A stretch of DNA of 64,000 nt from an uncultured Ruminococcus sp. GTDB lineage: Bacteria; Bacillota; Clostridia; Oscillospirales; Acutalibacteraceae. Position numbers and translations under genes: made by a program. Below the pieces are notes generated by a model that had not been told where the DNA came from, made no database searches, and saw only the letters and a list, made by a program, of their open reading frames with translations. Location of the stretch: NCBI GenBank assembly GCA_902787145.1, contig CADAEZ010000002.1, positions 62,001 to 126,000 on the forward strand. The letters run 5' to 3'. This document shows positions 19,801 through 27,200 of the stretch, piece after piece (positions within the stretch are counted from its first letter, which is position 1; each line of letters starts with the position of its first letter).

Positions 19801-20331
19801 TCTACACAGACAAACTACGGTTTACGACTCACCAGAGACCAGGCTGTTATAGCGGTATATGATGAAGACGGTAATACTTCAGTACCTGAAGACGGATTGC
19901 ATGTTTCAATTGATGAAAATGAAGTAAACAAGGAACTGACCACTTCCGATACAGGTGTATTCTATAATGACACAATAGTACGTGTACGTAACGGTTCTAA
20001 CGTCAGGGCATCCGCTGTACCTGATGGCGCAACAGTTGGTGTGCTTGTTGTTTGTGATAATAAAACAAACGAAACAATAAATGGTTACAATCCTACTCAG
20101 CTAACTACATTAGCAAATTCTGTTGCTTCGGGTACAACAAAGAAAACCGGCAAGGGATTGAGTATAACCAATATGCAGGCTACTACGCTGACATCGTTTA
20201 ACCGTACTGATATTGCCGTAAGGAGAGATTACAAGACTTCACTCGGCGCTAAGTATTGTGTATACGCATATATCAAGAACGGCTCAACGTATACTTTCTC
20301 GGATGTATCGTCTGTTAAGACATATGAATAA
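10867..20331 (+). CDS. Giant secreted repeat protein (3154 aa) with Big_2, InlB-type and starch-binding-like modules
   Basis: A signal peptide (about 1-37, ending ASA-W) leads into a Tyr-rich N-domain. Next come a bacterial-repeat segment (ATPTTGYEFVGWYT, about 232-260), an InlB B-type repeat (TITYNKGANG...SGYTQTGWS, about 292-360), and a long array of Big_2 Ig-like repeats (about 540-1175, recurring VAPGTATIT and SSDTSVATVS). A CBM26-like module at about 1177-1282 has YLYFTNGVGWSGVKAYLF and AAFPGEAM. Further possible carbohydrate-binding segments lie near 1438-1548 and 2358-2420 (AYAWYQSGGGNALGGYPGQPM), separated by Ser/Gly and Pro/Glu linkers. More InlB-type repeats run to the C-terminus. 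There is no dockerin, LPxTG or transmembrane tail. It is likely an adhesin or starch-binding surface polymer; how it is retained on the cell is not visible. Its codon choice is visibly more A/T-ending than its neighbours. Confidence 0.8.
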   Translation: MKTKIKRLSKRSLSMILSLLIVVSAFVVMGTVTASAWNAYAQGKIYFAMPYTWTSNKSSVQYCIVKNDKSYVQPKVTLSNIANTDLYYGSGSFYSGSYGDQFDYMEIIANSSGWGDFNNYNNSGLSHYTTPLSYQCNNTSNYYAFYYSSTEAKGISLTTGYNSDRGYALNRTQKVYAYTDLTRGGTYSNNETGGKVVASYYNLSADSTAQAQSFDTSSASGAEYYPVPCEVTLTATPTTGYEFVGWYTSASGGTALSTNSSSGITVNGTTLKYHAITQNYTIYARFRIKQYTITYNKGANGTGTVASTTKTHGVNATLSSSTFTRSGYTQTGWSTSDGGAKAYDLGGTYTTNAAATLYPYWTQNTHSVSRSGSAPSHGTIKFSTDNSTWVDGPITVAEGANYYVKATPSKGYKISSFTVGGSAVSGASGSTSAKTYTGTMSTSDVTAAASFAIRTFNVKKTETGASGGTVKVGSTTIGTSNTSVNYGTNYTVTVDAPDGYKVTKVSGITGTTTGLNTASVTITGVSITAAKNIEVTYVSAGTCAFDLSKSSTTLNIGGTDTFTATPNGYHSSGTISASSSDTSVATVSKSGNTYTVTAVAPGTATITVSCTDTGNTPSTFSVTVNSPSVSAFSYSTANATIGSSSVAPSITTTNPSNSSSLPSGWSIVYSITSGSDNATINSSTGVLSCRKAGSVTVKASLQYNSSEKASKTTTFTVSTPTVAFGNTAAVSLNIGGTTTRTATGSAVGTVTSDTITYSSSATDKATVSSSGVITGVAPGAATISATRTIVCDGKTTTCSTSTNIAVTVNAPTITVGNKTGLKIGETWSPSPTLTNPSSGSGWTVVYTKTSGTATTLSGSSITGDTYNTTGDTYKASYQYNGSEKASTTFTVKTADPTITMTSTAQSVNVDATYTRTATGGNIGSGATGTVSYSSGTPAVASVNSTTGEVTAKTPGSSVITATYTVKIGNTTKATKTATYTVNVTDPTVTITSGDKVAVGDTLSLTATSSAASPTYTWAVTSGNAYATVSGSTLTGQAAGSATVQVTATYANGYTKTATKAITVETPAITVKEGSTSVIDTTAYTTVGTDKTYTVGANFSDTLYAYSSKTSVATASLSGSTLTITPKAKGTATITVSTSSSAPSSSPSLMQAFSKMKMLTGAVNTTTATFTVNVAEAETYKYLYFTNGVGWSGVKAYLFGDGENAAFPGEAMVKIGKNENNQDVYAIRYPATKNYTKVIISNASNNSNRVQLSGSTDLTLSTTQNAFWCNTANSDSGAGRWNCTIVKPQIQANDVTIDMGSTQTMTATVLTSQTPSTFNWSSGTTSIATVANTHTDSNVISGVAPGTSTITIKAYANKTTDFKSIVTDGTADDFVAGTTTATATVVAENKTVTFGAKKTDDGSTYTDLSGAVTAKYFDAAASEPEPDPGSGSSTGQGAGKYMWYNKNNSKDLNAATSAGEMIDLGNGTCYGSFTCAAGQNYDVVINNSSTKGSCLNSSTTVSGNQTWAKIENNGSTYWALDSYSAAVPIYVIYNPTANSVRFTTSNPAGGSSGGSSGGSSGSTGTTGEGTTMTSPASVPYGKVAKFTAEATKTVNSETYKFVEWVDENGNKLSSENPYSVTVNANKTVYARYYKVYKLSAFDSYELNGSTVTYKTAPPKMITVTHGSDTYLYTYDGTEETGNPDSPDGDHAAALPIASGTYGQGNYIQYYAGDTITLYYNAMASSEIFKGVFYNNSANYYVAKPTAAQFQNHDYSVGKTLYMNSSYYDNVPTGLPATTVDNDAHSIQFYGNKDFKNIDVEMATKRKVYFSDYTNAIIGSKNTDDYYYDGEALSVTGDQLTVKAAKSATQTNVITGSNVGFYKATAEGGKGEALTSTEKSALQLSVTNATSTSSSSADGDALVISGNMPSYDLYIDLGMTSSYTIKLGSKVMSDTFANKTRLAEVATVTITGGSTTLTAPNNADVTSGSASVNSGTALTLTSAFTGSWGDYYMFVGWYWGSDSAPDFEKGFISDKATLSFTPKKGGTIWAVGTRSLYINGSKYITGKDTNWYGENNVQKNLSMSYDAESGRYYWEITDTMFASAGSNFKTWKEENSSATTEYGRYHTGDDQNLYWYSTDDKYHGKAFFQLFDQESGNANKTIWDTITYFAVDEPENGPTYGKVYPPEGTYDQKQHNGQGFINFNESGSYAGQSSPLRIYFDPSKSGNARLTVEATKIYSNIYVSNGFDVGSTSRSSLVTVEPVVDGVVKTSGQTGYFSVGKQGNGWDPDIEGHVNHYKPQKKGATVRITKTVGGSDKISAFFIYDITNKTVRAERDVKKDGSKYYIDLTLAGSEQNLYIVPIVEEAGANVTITFDATQLNRKQWGDIVTAYAWYQSGGGNALGGYPGQPMIPSDDMTTWTAVFKGVKSSNELEGITFSNYVDGAHSWLGCSGVMGSVSDHKTGTASGGIVNVYNHVYSGDSGEYARTNFKAQTYDYREPIALYDRFNGNADDINISFSMKDGNSSLLSWRHSELLSHNIVTLEPHPTWSKLNWEYLTNAKGDKYIDLNGNTMKTKPTASFYIAAKGQVLYNNSSMTHVFYSGKSYDTVSGVTYGGASGVSMNYAVQWYIYDASGNYITNVLTAGIADLSDNGVDSYIGKVLEDKGYAVDGKSVSICYDKPRYMYGDAESGSGATGYNEKRINVGNNFDAYRFTGQWNAVANNELVSVKVGVGMMTDSGEVLAGSNTAAYGNASAAYDTIKGNNTHVTDEDGNEAPFTASDGSFVRTAVRDASNSPVNLNASAQNFIGWYYYDANTGDFVKASYASNENFYPNYSNKDVTFYAMYRASAVYQYKYTGREGQRTYSAAGNDLTAEEMGTNGNRIIPASHETDIKNKVPVGIGIFKKNIDFSPTSYNGWTKTPDSNGYILDITGFTTTLPEYTLTAYYKDASGNLLTKTKTAVYNGAAVNLTDLNGGVPVTSYYDKKFLGWYAYDNGTQGELISTQTNYGLRLTRDQAVIAVYDEDGNTSVPEDGLHVSIDENEVNKELTTSDTGVFYNDTIVRVRNGSNVRASAVPDGATVGVLVVCDNKTNETINGYNPTQLTTLANSVASGTTKKTGKGLSITNMQATTLTSFNRTDIAVRRDYKTSLGAKYCVYAYIKNGSTYTFSDVSSVKTYE

Positions 20332-20358
20332 TAGGTGAGTTGATTGGAGGTATTTACT

Positions 20359-20499
20359 ATGAAAAAAGAATATGTAAGTCCTGATTTTAATTCATTCAAG
20401 GTCACTTTAGATGATATTATTCTGGGCAGTACAGAGGAAACTATTCCTGAAATCATCGGCGGAGATGATGATGGCGGAGAGATCCTTGATAACTTCTAA
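20359..20499 (+). CDS. Small KEYxxP peptide 3 (46 aa)
   Basis: Begins 27 nt after the giant gene, with SD GGAGG at 20346-20350 and ATG at 20359. The product begins MKKEYVSPDFNSFKVTLDDI and ends in a very acidic Gly/Asp tail (GGDDDGGEILDNF). The head matches the two peptides at 4956-5215 (KEYxxP[ED]F ... [DE]D[VI]), while the tail is unrelated. It has no signal peptide, Cys or transmembrane segment. Position suggests co-transcription with the giant surface protein. Function unknown. Confidence 0.65.
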   Translation: MKKEYVSPDFNSFKVTLDDIILGSTEETIPEIIGGDDDGGEILDNF

Positions 20500-20511
20500 T
20501 TGAGCAAATCA

Positions 20512-20545
20512 CTTATGCCGCAATCTGTTGCGGTTGCGGCATAAG
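20512..20545 (+). terminator. Hairpin after peptide 3
   Basis: A 12-bp perfect stem CTTATGCCGCAA / TTGCGGCATAAG with a 10-nt loop. The T run is weak, so termination is likely but not certain. Confidence 0.6.
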
Positions 20546-20571
20546 CTTGATTATTAATACTGAGGTGAATT

Positions 20572-21459
20572 ATGAAAAAAGTAATTTCACTTGCTTTATC
20601 AATATTTGTATTCTTGATATCCTCATTTAGCGTGTTTGCGGTTGACGTTGATCATAAATCTTGCGGCAAAACAATTGTAACTATAGGCGATTGGGTGTAT
20701 GAAGCAATCAATGGTGGTTCATACTGGGAGCTGGATGAATATATCGGCAGTGGCGGAGATGTAATAGTTCCGCGTATTGTTAACGACAAAATGGTTGTGT
20801 CAATCGGTAGCCACTGTTTTCTAAATAACACTACCGTAAAAAATGTTGAGACCAGTTCTCCGCTTTGGACTGTGAGCGATTACGCTTTTCTGAATTGTAC
20901 TTCCCTAGAGTCTTTTGAGTGTAATTTTGCTCTAAAGGAGATAGGCGTCGGCGCTTTCTCGGGCACAAGCTCTTTGAAAAGGATTAATCTTGAGGACTCT
21001 GTTGTTTCTGTAATTTCTCCGCACGCGTTTATGAGTTCGGGTATTGAGCAAGTTGAATTGCCCGAAACCTGTACAAAGATTATGCACGATGCGTTTAGTC
21101 AATGCAATAATCTTGAGGAGATTGTTATTCCGCGTTCGGTAGAAACAATCGAAAATAATGCTTTTTCAAGTTCGAGTAAGCTCAAGATTAGCTGTTATAA
21201 GAATTCAGCAGCCCATAACTACGCAATTAATAATGGTATTGATTTCAGATTGCTTGATGAGCCCCTTGTGGGTGACGCAAATGCCGACGGGAAGATTAGT
21301 ATTTCTGACGCGACAGCTGTTCAAAAGTATAAGGCAGGATTGATTACATTGTCTAAATACGGAATGGTTTGCGCGGATACAAATCACGACGGCCAGGTCA
21401 CAGTGCGTGACGCGACGCTGATACAGATGAGGATTGCTAATATTATTAATGAATTCTAA
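20572..21459 (+). CDS. Secreted leucine-rich-repeat (LRR_5/BspA-like) protein with C-terminal dockerin
   Basis: A 295-aa protein. A signal peptide (about 1-22, VFA-V) is followed by BspA/LRR_5-type repeats at about 45-215 (VVSIGSHCFLNNTTVKNVE, DYAFLNCTSLESFE, VGAFSGTSSLKRI, DAFSQCNNLEEIVIPRSVETIENNAF). The last 65 residues are a type I dockerin with two Ca-binding repeats (GDANADGKISISDATAVQKY and ADTNHDGQVTVRDATLIQMR). SD GAGGTG precedes the ATG. Through the dockerin it can join a cohesin scaffold. LRR_5 domains often mediate protein or surface binding, so this is likely a non-catalytic adhesive subunit. Confidence 0.85.
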   Translation: MKKVISLALSIFVFLISSFSVFAVDVDHKSCGKTIVTIGDWVYEAINGGSYWELDEYIGSGGDVIVPRIVNDKMVVSIGSHCFLNNTTVKNVETSSPLWTVSDYAFLNCTSLESFECNFALKEIGVGAFSGTSSLKRINLEDSVVSVISPHAFMSSGIEQVELPETCTKIMHDAFSQCNNLEEIVIPRSVETIENNAFSSSSKLKISCYKNSAAHNYAINNGIDFRLLDEPLVGDANADGKISISDATAVQKYKAGLITLSKYGMVCADTNHDGQVTVRDATLIQMRIANIINEF

Positions 21460-21497
21460 AATTGATTTCTACGTTTTGTTTTCATAAATTTCTTTTA

Positions 21498-21532
21498 AGA
21501 AAAGGAACTGCGACTACAGCAGTTCCTTTTCT
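21498..21532 (+). terminator. Intrinsic terminator
   Basis: A 14-bp perfect stem AGAAAAGGAACTGC / GCAGTTCCTTTTCT with a 7-nt loop and T-rich 3' side, about 40 nt after the LRR-dockerin gene. Confidence 0.85.
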
Positions 21533-21723
21533 TTATGCTGGCTGCAATGATACAGCCGCTTTAATTCAATTGTACATTAATGCGCTCTTTACGTCGTATA
21601 TATAGATAAAAAGTATAAGCTATTAAACGCGATAGAAATTTATATTCTTTAGAAAGGCCTTTGTCTGCTCTTCGGCAATATGATTTCGTTAAAAACTTGT
21701 CAAGCCTATAATGTGAAAAACGA
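21533..21723. other. Gene-poor AT-rich spacer
   Basis: Between the terminator and the next promoter I see only a short possible hairpin (GGCTG...CAGCC near 21540-21557) and no ORF, repeat or RNA that I can support. Confidence 0.3.
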
Positions 21724-21752
21724 TTGATTTTTGTTGTCGGTTAATGTATAAT
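21724..21752 (+). promoter_or_regulatory. Predicted sigma-A promoter of the licA/licC-like operon
   Basis: TTGATT at 21724-21729, exactly 17 bp, TATAAT at 21747-21752, about 68 nt before the chosen start codon. Confidence 0.65.
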
Positions 21753-21819
21753 AATTTAAATAGAGTGTAAAAACCTATGGTTATATGACTGCATTACAAT
21801 ACATATGGGAGGTTTTCCA

Positions 21820-22752
21820 ATGTCAGGTACAACAATCCAAACCACAGGAGGAGTCCTGCACGAAAAGGACTTAGAGTTTATCAACAAAACTATTTGCGAG
21901 GTTTTTAACTGTAACGAAGACCAGATTATCGACTTAAAGCCTCTGCAGAAGGGACTCAGTAACTCTGTCCTGTCTTTTGAGCTGAACGGCGGCAAATATG
22001 TGTTCAGATTCCCGGGACTCGGCTCAGAGGTTCTCGTTGACCGAGGCCGTGAATCTATGATTCAGAGCCAGGCATATGAGGCAAGAGTAGACACCACGCT
22101 GGTAGCTATGAGCGTTTCCAGAGGTTGGAAAATTGCTAAATTCGTCGAGCACCGTGACTTCGACTATAACGATGTCAGCGATATATACAGAGGCGTACGT
22201 CTTCTTAACAAGCTCCATCATTTTCAGGCAAAGGTTAGGTGGGAGTTCGATGTTAAAGAAAAGTGGGAAAGTATCAGGGATATGACTCCTGCCGACAAAT
22301 ACGGCGAAAACTTTTCCGAATATCCGGAGTTTAATTCTATCCGCGACAGAATCTACGAGCTTTACGAGCTCACCAAACAGGACGGTATCCCAAAGTGTAT
22401 TGCCCACGGCGACGCTCGTGACGAGAACTTCCTGATTAACGATTCAGAAATCTATCTCACCGACTGGGAGTACGGCGGCTACAACGATCCGGGATTCGAT
22501 ATCGGCACCTATGTCTGCGGCGGCGATCACAGCGACGAGGAGGTTGACAGAATACTCTTTATCTACTTCGGACACAAGCCGAATGATATCGAAAAACGCC
22601 ACTTCTACGCGTGGATATCCATTACAGGCTTCTTCTTTATGCACTGGTGTATGTTCAAAGAGGCGTCGGGCCAGAAGGTTGGCTACCTAAAGCCGCTATG
22701 GTACCGCTTTGCCAGGGACTACAGCGTAAAAGCGCTGGAAATGTACAAATAA
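21820..22752 (+). CDS. Choline/ethanolamine kinase-like protein (LicA type)
   Basis: Phosphotransferase of the choline kinase/APH fold, 310 aa from the ATG at 21820. That start is chosen because SD GGGAGG (21807-21812) lies 7 nt upstream of it, whereas the in-frame ATG at 21805 overlaps the SD. The Brenner motif HGDARDENFLI (about residue 197) supplies the catalytic Asp, and the Mg-binding region is LTDWEYGGYNDPGFDIG. LicA-type enzymes phosphorylate choline for attachment to surface polysaccharide or teichoic acid. The LicC-like nucleotidyltransferase encoded 13 nt downstream supports this pathway. Substrate (choline, ethanolamine or another amino alcohol) is not determinable here. Confidence 0.82.
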   Translation: MSGTTIQTTGGVLHEKDLEFINKTICEVFNCNEDQIIDLKPLQKGLSNSVLSFELNGGKYVFRFPGLGSEVLVDRGRESMIQSQAYEARVDTTLVAMSVSRGWKIAKFVEHRDFDYNDVSDIYRGVRLLNKLHHFQAKVRWEFDVKEKWESIRDMTPADKYGENFSEYPEFNSIRDRIYELYELTKQDGIPKCIAHGDARDENFLINDSEIYLTDWEYGGYNDPGFDIGTYVCGGDHSDEEVDRILFIYFGHKPNDIEKRHFYAWISITGFFFMHWCMFKEASGQKVGYLKPLWYRFARDYSVKALEMYK

Positions 22753-22765
22753 TCGGAGGTGCAAT

Positions 22766-23473
22766 ATGACATATATTATCTTAGCCGCCGGAAAAGGCGC
22801 AGGACTTCAACCCTTAACCCTAAAAACACCGAAGTCGCTCTATAAACTTGACCGCAATACAACTGTGCTCCAGAGAATGGTCAGACTTATTCGTAATTAT
22901 GACCGAAAGGCCGAAATAGTAGTGGTTGCCGGCTTTATGTACGAACAGATTACCAGAGAGCTTGAGCGCGAAAACGTCACATTTGTGCGCAATCCCTTCT
23001 ACTCTTCGACCGGCTCTATAGCCTCTATGTGGTTCGCGAAAAAGTATCTTGAGCGCGACAATATCACTATCATAAACTCCGATATCGTTGCCGAGGATAA
23101 GCTTATTGAAGAAATCTTCTGCAAGCCTACCGACGTTCCGTATGTTCTCGTTGATTCAAGCAAGACTACGGGCAAGTACAACGTACAGGTAAACGACGAC
23201 AGAATCTGTGTGATGAGCAAGTCGCTCTCCGAGTTCTACGCTCAGTATGTCAGCGTAACCAAGCTCGACGCCGTATCTGCACGATTCCTGATTGAGGAAA
23301 TCGACAATATGGTGAACGGCGAGATGTACGACCAGCTCTTTGAGGACGCGTTGGTACAGATGATTTTCGAAAATGATTTTGACCTTTACTATAAGGACGT
23401 CAAGGGTTACACATGGGCAGAGGTCGATACGGTTGATGACCTGATTCTCGCCAAAGAGGTTCAGAAGAAATAA
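22766..23473 (+). CDS. Sugar-phosphate/phosphocholine nucleotidyltransferase (LicC type)
   Basis: A 235-aa nucleotidyltransferase with the N-terminal signature LAAGKGAGLQPLT...TPKSL that binds the nucleotide phosphates, and a metal-binding NSDIV near residue 109. The SIASMWFA region and short length fit LicC-like CTP:phosphocholine cytidylyltransferases, which make CDP-choline from the product of the LicA-type kinase. SD CGGAGGTG precedes the ATG. The gene follows the kinase gene at 13 nt, and a terminator closes the pair. No LicB transporter or LicD transferase gene is in the window. Confidence 0.8.
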   Translation: MTYIILAAGKGAGLQPLTLKTPKSLYKLDRNTTVLQRMVRLIRNYDRKAEIVVVAGFMYEQITRELERENVTFVRNPFYSSTGSIASMWFAKKYLERDNITIINSDIVAEDKLIEEIFCKPTDVPYVLVDSSKTTGKYNVQVNDDRICVMSKSLSEFYAQYVSVTKLDAVSARFLIEEIDNMVNGEMYDQLFEDALVQMIFENDFDLYYKDVKGYTWAEVDTVDDLILAKEVQKK

Positions 23474-23482
23474 AGCTATTTG

Positions 23483-23507
23483 GGGAATGTCGCGGCGCGA
23501 CATTCCC
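23483..23507 (+). terminator. Terminator of the licA/licC-like operon
   Basis: An 11-bp perfect stem GGGAATGTCGC / GCGACATTCCC with loop GGC followed by TTTTATTA. Confidence 0.85.
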
Positions 23508-23512
23508 TTTTA

Positions 23513-23575
23513 TTACTCAAAATCAAGCAAGGGACTAAATATACACATCATCTAATCCGGCTCATGTAGAGCAAA
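23513..23575. repeat. Dispersed intergenic repeat, copy 1
   Basis: Shares TTACTCAAAA and then GGACT-AA-ATA-, acatcatctaatccggctc, and TAGAGnAAA with the segment at 42418-42493. Both copies sit just after an operon terminator. No ORF. Confidence 0.6.
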
Positions 23576-23592
23576 TAACATATTTCAGTAGG

Positions 23593-24035
23593 GGGAGTGG
23601 TGAAGGAAAATCAAGCTCCCTCACCACGAAAAAAGTCAGTGTTTATAAGGCCTTAGAGGTGTTTTGGTAGGGGTAGTGAAGTAAAATACATATAAACTAT
23701 ACAATGAATAAAAACACATATATATTATTACGTTTAGTACTCTATAGAAAACGCATACTCCTCCACCTGACAAACAGAATACGCGGCTGCGGCTTATGAT
23801 TATACATTGCCGCGGACTTCATATGCAATGTCAGCGGATAGTTTGGATAATAATATGTAAAGTGTGGAAGATGCGGAAGATGTTTTGTAATCATCTTCCA
23901 CACAAAAAACTCGGTGTTTATGCGGCTTTGAACGTTGTTGTGAAAGATGTGGGTATAAAAACACATAAAACTATATAAACAGAAAAAACACATATGTATT
24001 ATTTACATTATATACTCTATAGAAAATACTATCAT
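23593..24035. repeat. Two diverged tandem copies of an AT-rich intergenic element
   Basis: Copy 1 at about 23593-23755 and copy 2 at about 23861-24035 share the same order of blocks: an inverted CT/GA-rich stem, an AAAAAA(G/C)TC(A/G)GTGTTTAT block, a GTGAAG/GTGAAAG block, ATA(A)AACTATA, AAAACACATATRTATTATT, and ACTCTATAGAAAA. The copies differ by many substitutions. The region has no supportable ORF and could be the eroded remains of a mobile element. Confidence 0.5.
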
Positions 24036-24146
24036 CTATATCAGAGTATAGTTGTTTGCTATCCTTTCATATCAACTTGTTCATACAGAAAAAAGTTTCT
24101 TATTCTCCGCAAAAGTGAAAAATACTTTACGAGTATACAATTTGTA

Positions 24147-24175
24147 TTGAAAAGAAAAAAACCGTATGATATAAT
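24147..24175 (+). promoter_or_regulatory. Predicted sigma-A promoter
   Basis: TTGAAA at 24147-24152, 17-bp spacer, TATAAT at 24170-24175, 47 nt before the start codon of the 1158-aa secreted protein. Confidence 0.7.
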
Positions 24176-24221
24176 TTACAAAGCAATATAAATAAATTTA
24201 TTTAACGAGGAGGCTTAATTT

Positions 24222-27200
24222 ATGTTGAAAATTAAAAAAGCAATGAGTCTGATTTTGGCCGCGCTGATGCTTCTCAGCGTATTCGCGGCAGCTCAGCTGT
24301 CCGCAGGCGCCGCAGTATCCGACAAAGCCAAAACCGGCGGAATGTTTAAGACAATCGGATTCTCCGGTGACAAATCGATAGAAATCCTAGACTGGCAGGG
24401 CTACCACGAAGGCTTGCTCGACGGAGTAAGCTACGATTCCGATACCAACACCCTGACACTTGACAATGTCGACTTTGCGGGCGAGCACAATATGTACACC
24501 TATTTTATGGGCGATGATTTTAAGGTAAATATCATCGGCACCTGTACGCTCGATATGATTACGGTTTACGACGGATGTCTCGGATTTGTCGGCAGCGGAG
24601 AACTCACCGTGGGCGGCGAAAATGCCGACTACGCGGTTCAGTTCAAGGCTCTGGCCGATGATTACTACAACTTTTCTATGGACGTTGCCCCGACGGCGAC
24701 CCTGACACTCATGAGCAGCAAAGACGCGTTCCGTATGCAGAACAGCACCCACTCCGACCCCAATACCGTCTTTACAATCGGCGGCACAGAGGCTGTGGAC
24801 GTCTGCTATGACGAACACGAAAAGTACCTTACTAAAAAGGTAAAGGGCGGCGAAATCTCCAACTGGACCTATGATAGCCTGTATCTCGCCGAGCGCGCCT
24901 CGGATCCCGACCATTCCTACTGTGTCAGCGAGGAAAAATATGACGGCGATGACGAGCCCACTTACGACTTCCGCAAATGCTACTTTAACGACGATTTGGG
25001 ATGCTATCTTGTAGACAACTCCGAGTATGTCGGCGAATATAGCAAAGAGGAGCTCAAAGATACCGAGTTCACCGTTACGGCAACCAGTATCGCCGATAAC
25101 GCCAAGCCGATTTATGTTTCGACAAAGGAAGTCTACGAGAACAAGGACGGCGACGAGTTTGCTGTTGAATTCGGCGACGTGTACAACTTCTCGGATGACA
25201 ATACAATAGAATTCAAGGGCGAAAAGATTTATGTTTTCGAAACTAACAATGAAGTAGACAGCGACGACCTTTCCGAGGTACAGGAAGAAGACCCCTTTAT
25301 TTACTACGATTATTACTACGGAGACAAGACTTTCGAAAATAAAGGCACTCCCGATGAAAATACCACAGAGACTACCGAGCCCAATACCGAAGGCGGTACA
25401 CAGCCCGATACAACTACCGAAACCGAGCCTTCTACCGACGAGCCCGGCGGCAACAACCTGCCCGCTTCCGAGTATAACCTCTGGGTAGCCGGCGTACCTG
25501 TTACCGCATCGAACGCCGACAATATCACCGGCAGCGGAATCACGGGACATATCTCCTACGACGCGGCTACAAAGACTCTCACCTTTGACAACGCTACTGT
25601 ATCCGACTACTATGCCGTGCTGGAGCTCGATAACAGCTATCAGATGATCGCCGGCGTATACTCCACCGACGACCTCAATGTTGTATTTAACGGCGACAAC
25701 ACAGTCAAGCTCGAAAATAACGCGAGCGAGGCCGAGCGCTACGCCTTCTACGGCTTCGCGGTATACGGCAAGAGGCTCACCGTCGAGAGCGGTACGCTCA
25801 ACACAGACGGTATTATCTGCGGCAGGCTGACCATAAACGAGGCAGCTTGTGTTGATTCGAGCTATGATGTAGACGCTACGACAGCTTCGCACAGCGTAAA
25901 CACAACCGTGCTCGAAGTCAACGGTACGCTAAAGGCGACTACAGACGCCGAAATCCGCGAGTATCCCACTATCGAGGCAAGGGATATCACAGTCGGCAAA
26001 AACGGCGTAATCGAAGTCGACAAGTCCGTAAACACAGGAATCTTTATCGCTATTAACGGCTGGAGTCCTTCTCCCGCGGCAGCGATCGAGCTTTCCGGCA
26101 CAATGCTCAACAACGGTAAAGTAACTCTTAAATCCGACTGTATGGCTCCGGCGTCCAGCTCCAGCGGCAAAGCGGTAAAAATCGGATATGGCATTTACTC
26201 CAACGAAGAAAACGCCGAAGTAGTAATGGGCGAATGGGGCAGCCTCGTTGCCTATGGTAACAGAAGCGCGTTCGGCGGCGGACTGACAATGTCGCTGACA
26301 GGCAACGAGTTCGAGATTCTCGGCGGCGAAAGCGCCGATACCGCCACAGCAAAAGGCCTCGACGAAACCGGCGACGACAAGTATATCTCGATAAAATCAA
26401 TCAAGGAGCCCGTCTCCGAGCCCGAAACCACAACATCCGCTCAGTCGGATACTCAGTCTACCGGACAGGGCGATACTCCTACCGAGTACAGCGAGCCCGA
26501 TTCTCATACAGATTATAACGAGCCGGATACTCCGACAGAGCCCGGCGAGACAATAGAGCCTACTAAGGAGGGCGAAGTAACTCCTACAGAAGCAGTAGAG
26601 CCTACCAAGGAGAGCGAGACAGTTGAGCCCACTAAGGAGGGCGGAGTAACTCCTACAGAGGCTGTAGAGCCCACAAAGGAAGGCAACAACAATCCGGCTG
26701 TTGAACCGACAGATGCCGGTAAAGATAAGAACAACGACAAGCCGACAGTAAAAGCCGCTAATCCTCTTAAGGCTTTGGCATCGTCAAGCTCGATAAAGGC
26801 CGCTGCCCTGCAAAAGTCATCCAAAACCGTAAAGCCGTTCACAATCAGCGGCGCCAAGGGTTCGGTTGCGGTAACAAAGGTCAAGAGCGGCACAACCGCC
26901 TCGATCTACAACAAGATCTCTGTCAACAAGAGCACCGGAGCAATCACCCTCAAAAAGGGCGAGTACAAAAAGGGCACCTACAAGGTTAAGCTCAACATCA
27001 CCGCCGGGGGCGACTCCTCCTACGACGCTAAAACCGTTACAATTACCGCTGTAATCAAAATCAGCGGCAAGATGACTAACACGGTTAAGGTCAAGACCTT
27101 CGACAAGGGCACCAAGACCTCCGTTTTGAAAAATTCCAAAAAGGCCTTTAAACTCATAAAAATCTCCAAAGCAAAGGGAAATGTCAAGGTTACTAAGGTC

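Noticed and set aside
23593..24035. CRISPR array
   Set aside because: There are only two long, diverged copies with no short identical repeats or regular spacers, and no cas genes nearby.
23994..24191. 65-codon open frame in the repeat-rich gap
   Set aside because: It lies in the second copy of the diverged tandem repeat, has no SD, is Tyr/Lys-rich as expected from AT-rich DNA, and is not kept in the first copy.
24387..25892. 501-codon minus-strand open frame inside the 1158-aa secreted protein gene
   Set aside because: It mirrors the codon bias of the plus-strand gene and has no recognisable protein features of its own; the plus-strand signal peptide and repeats are clear.
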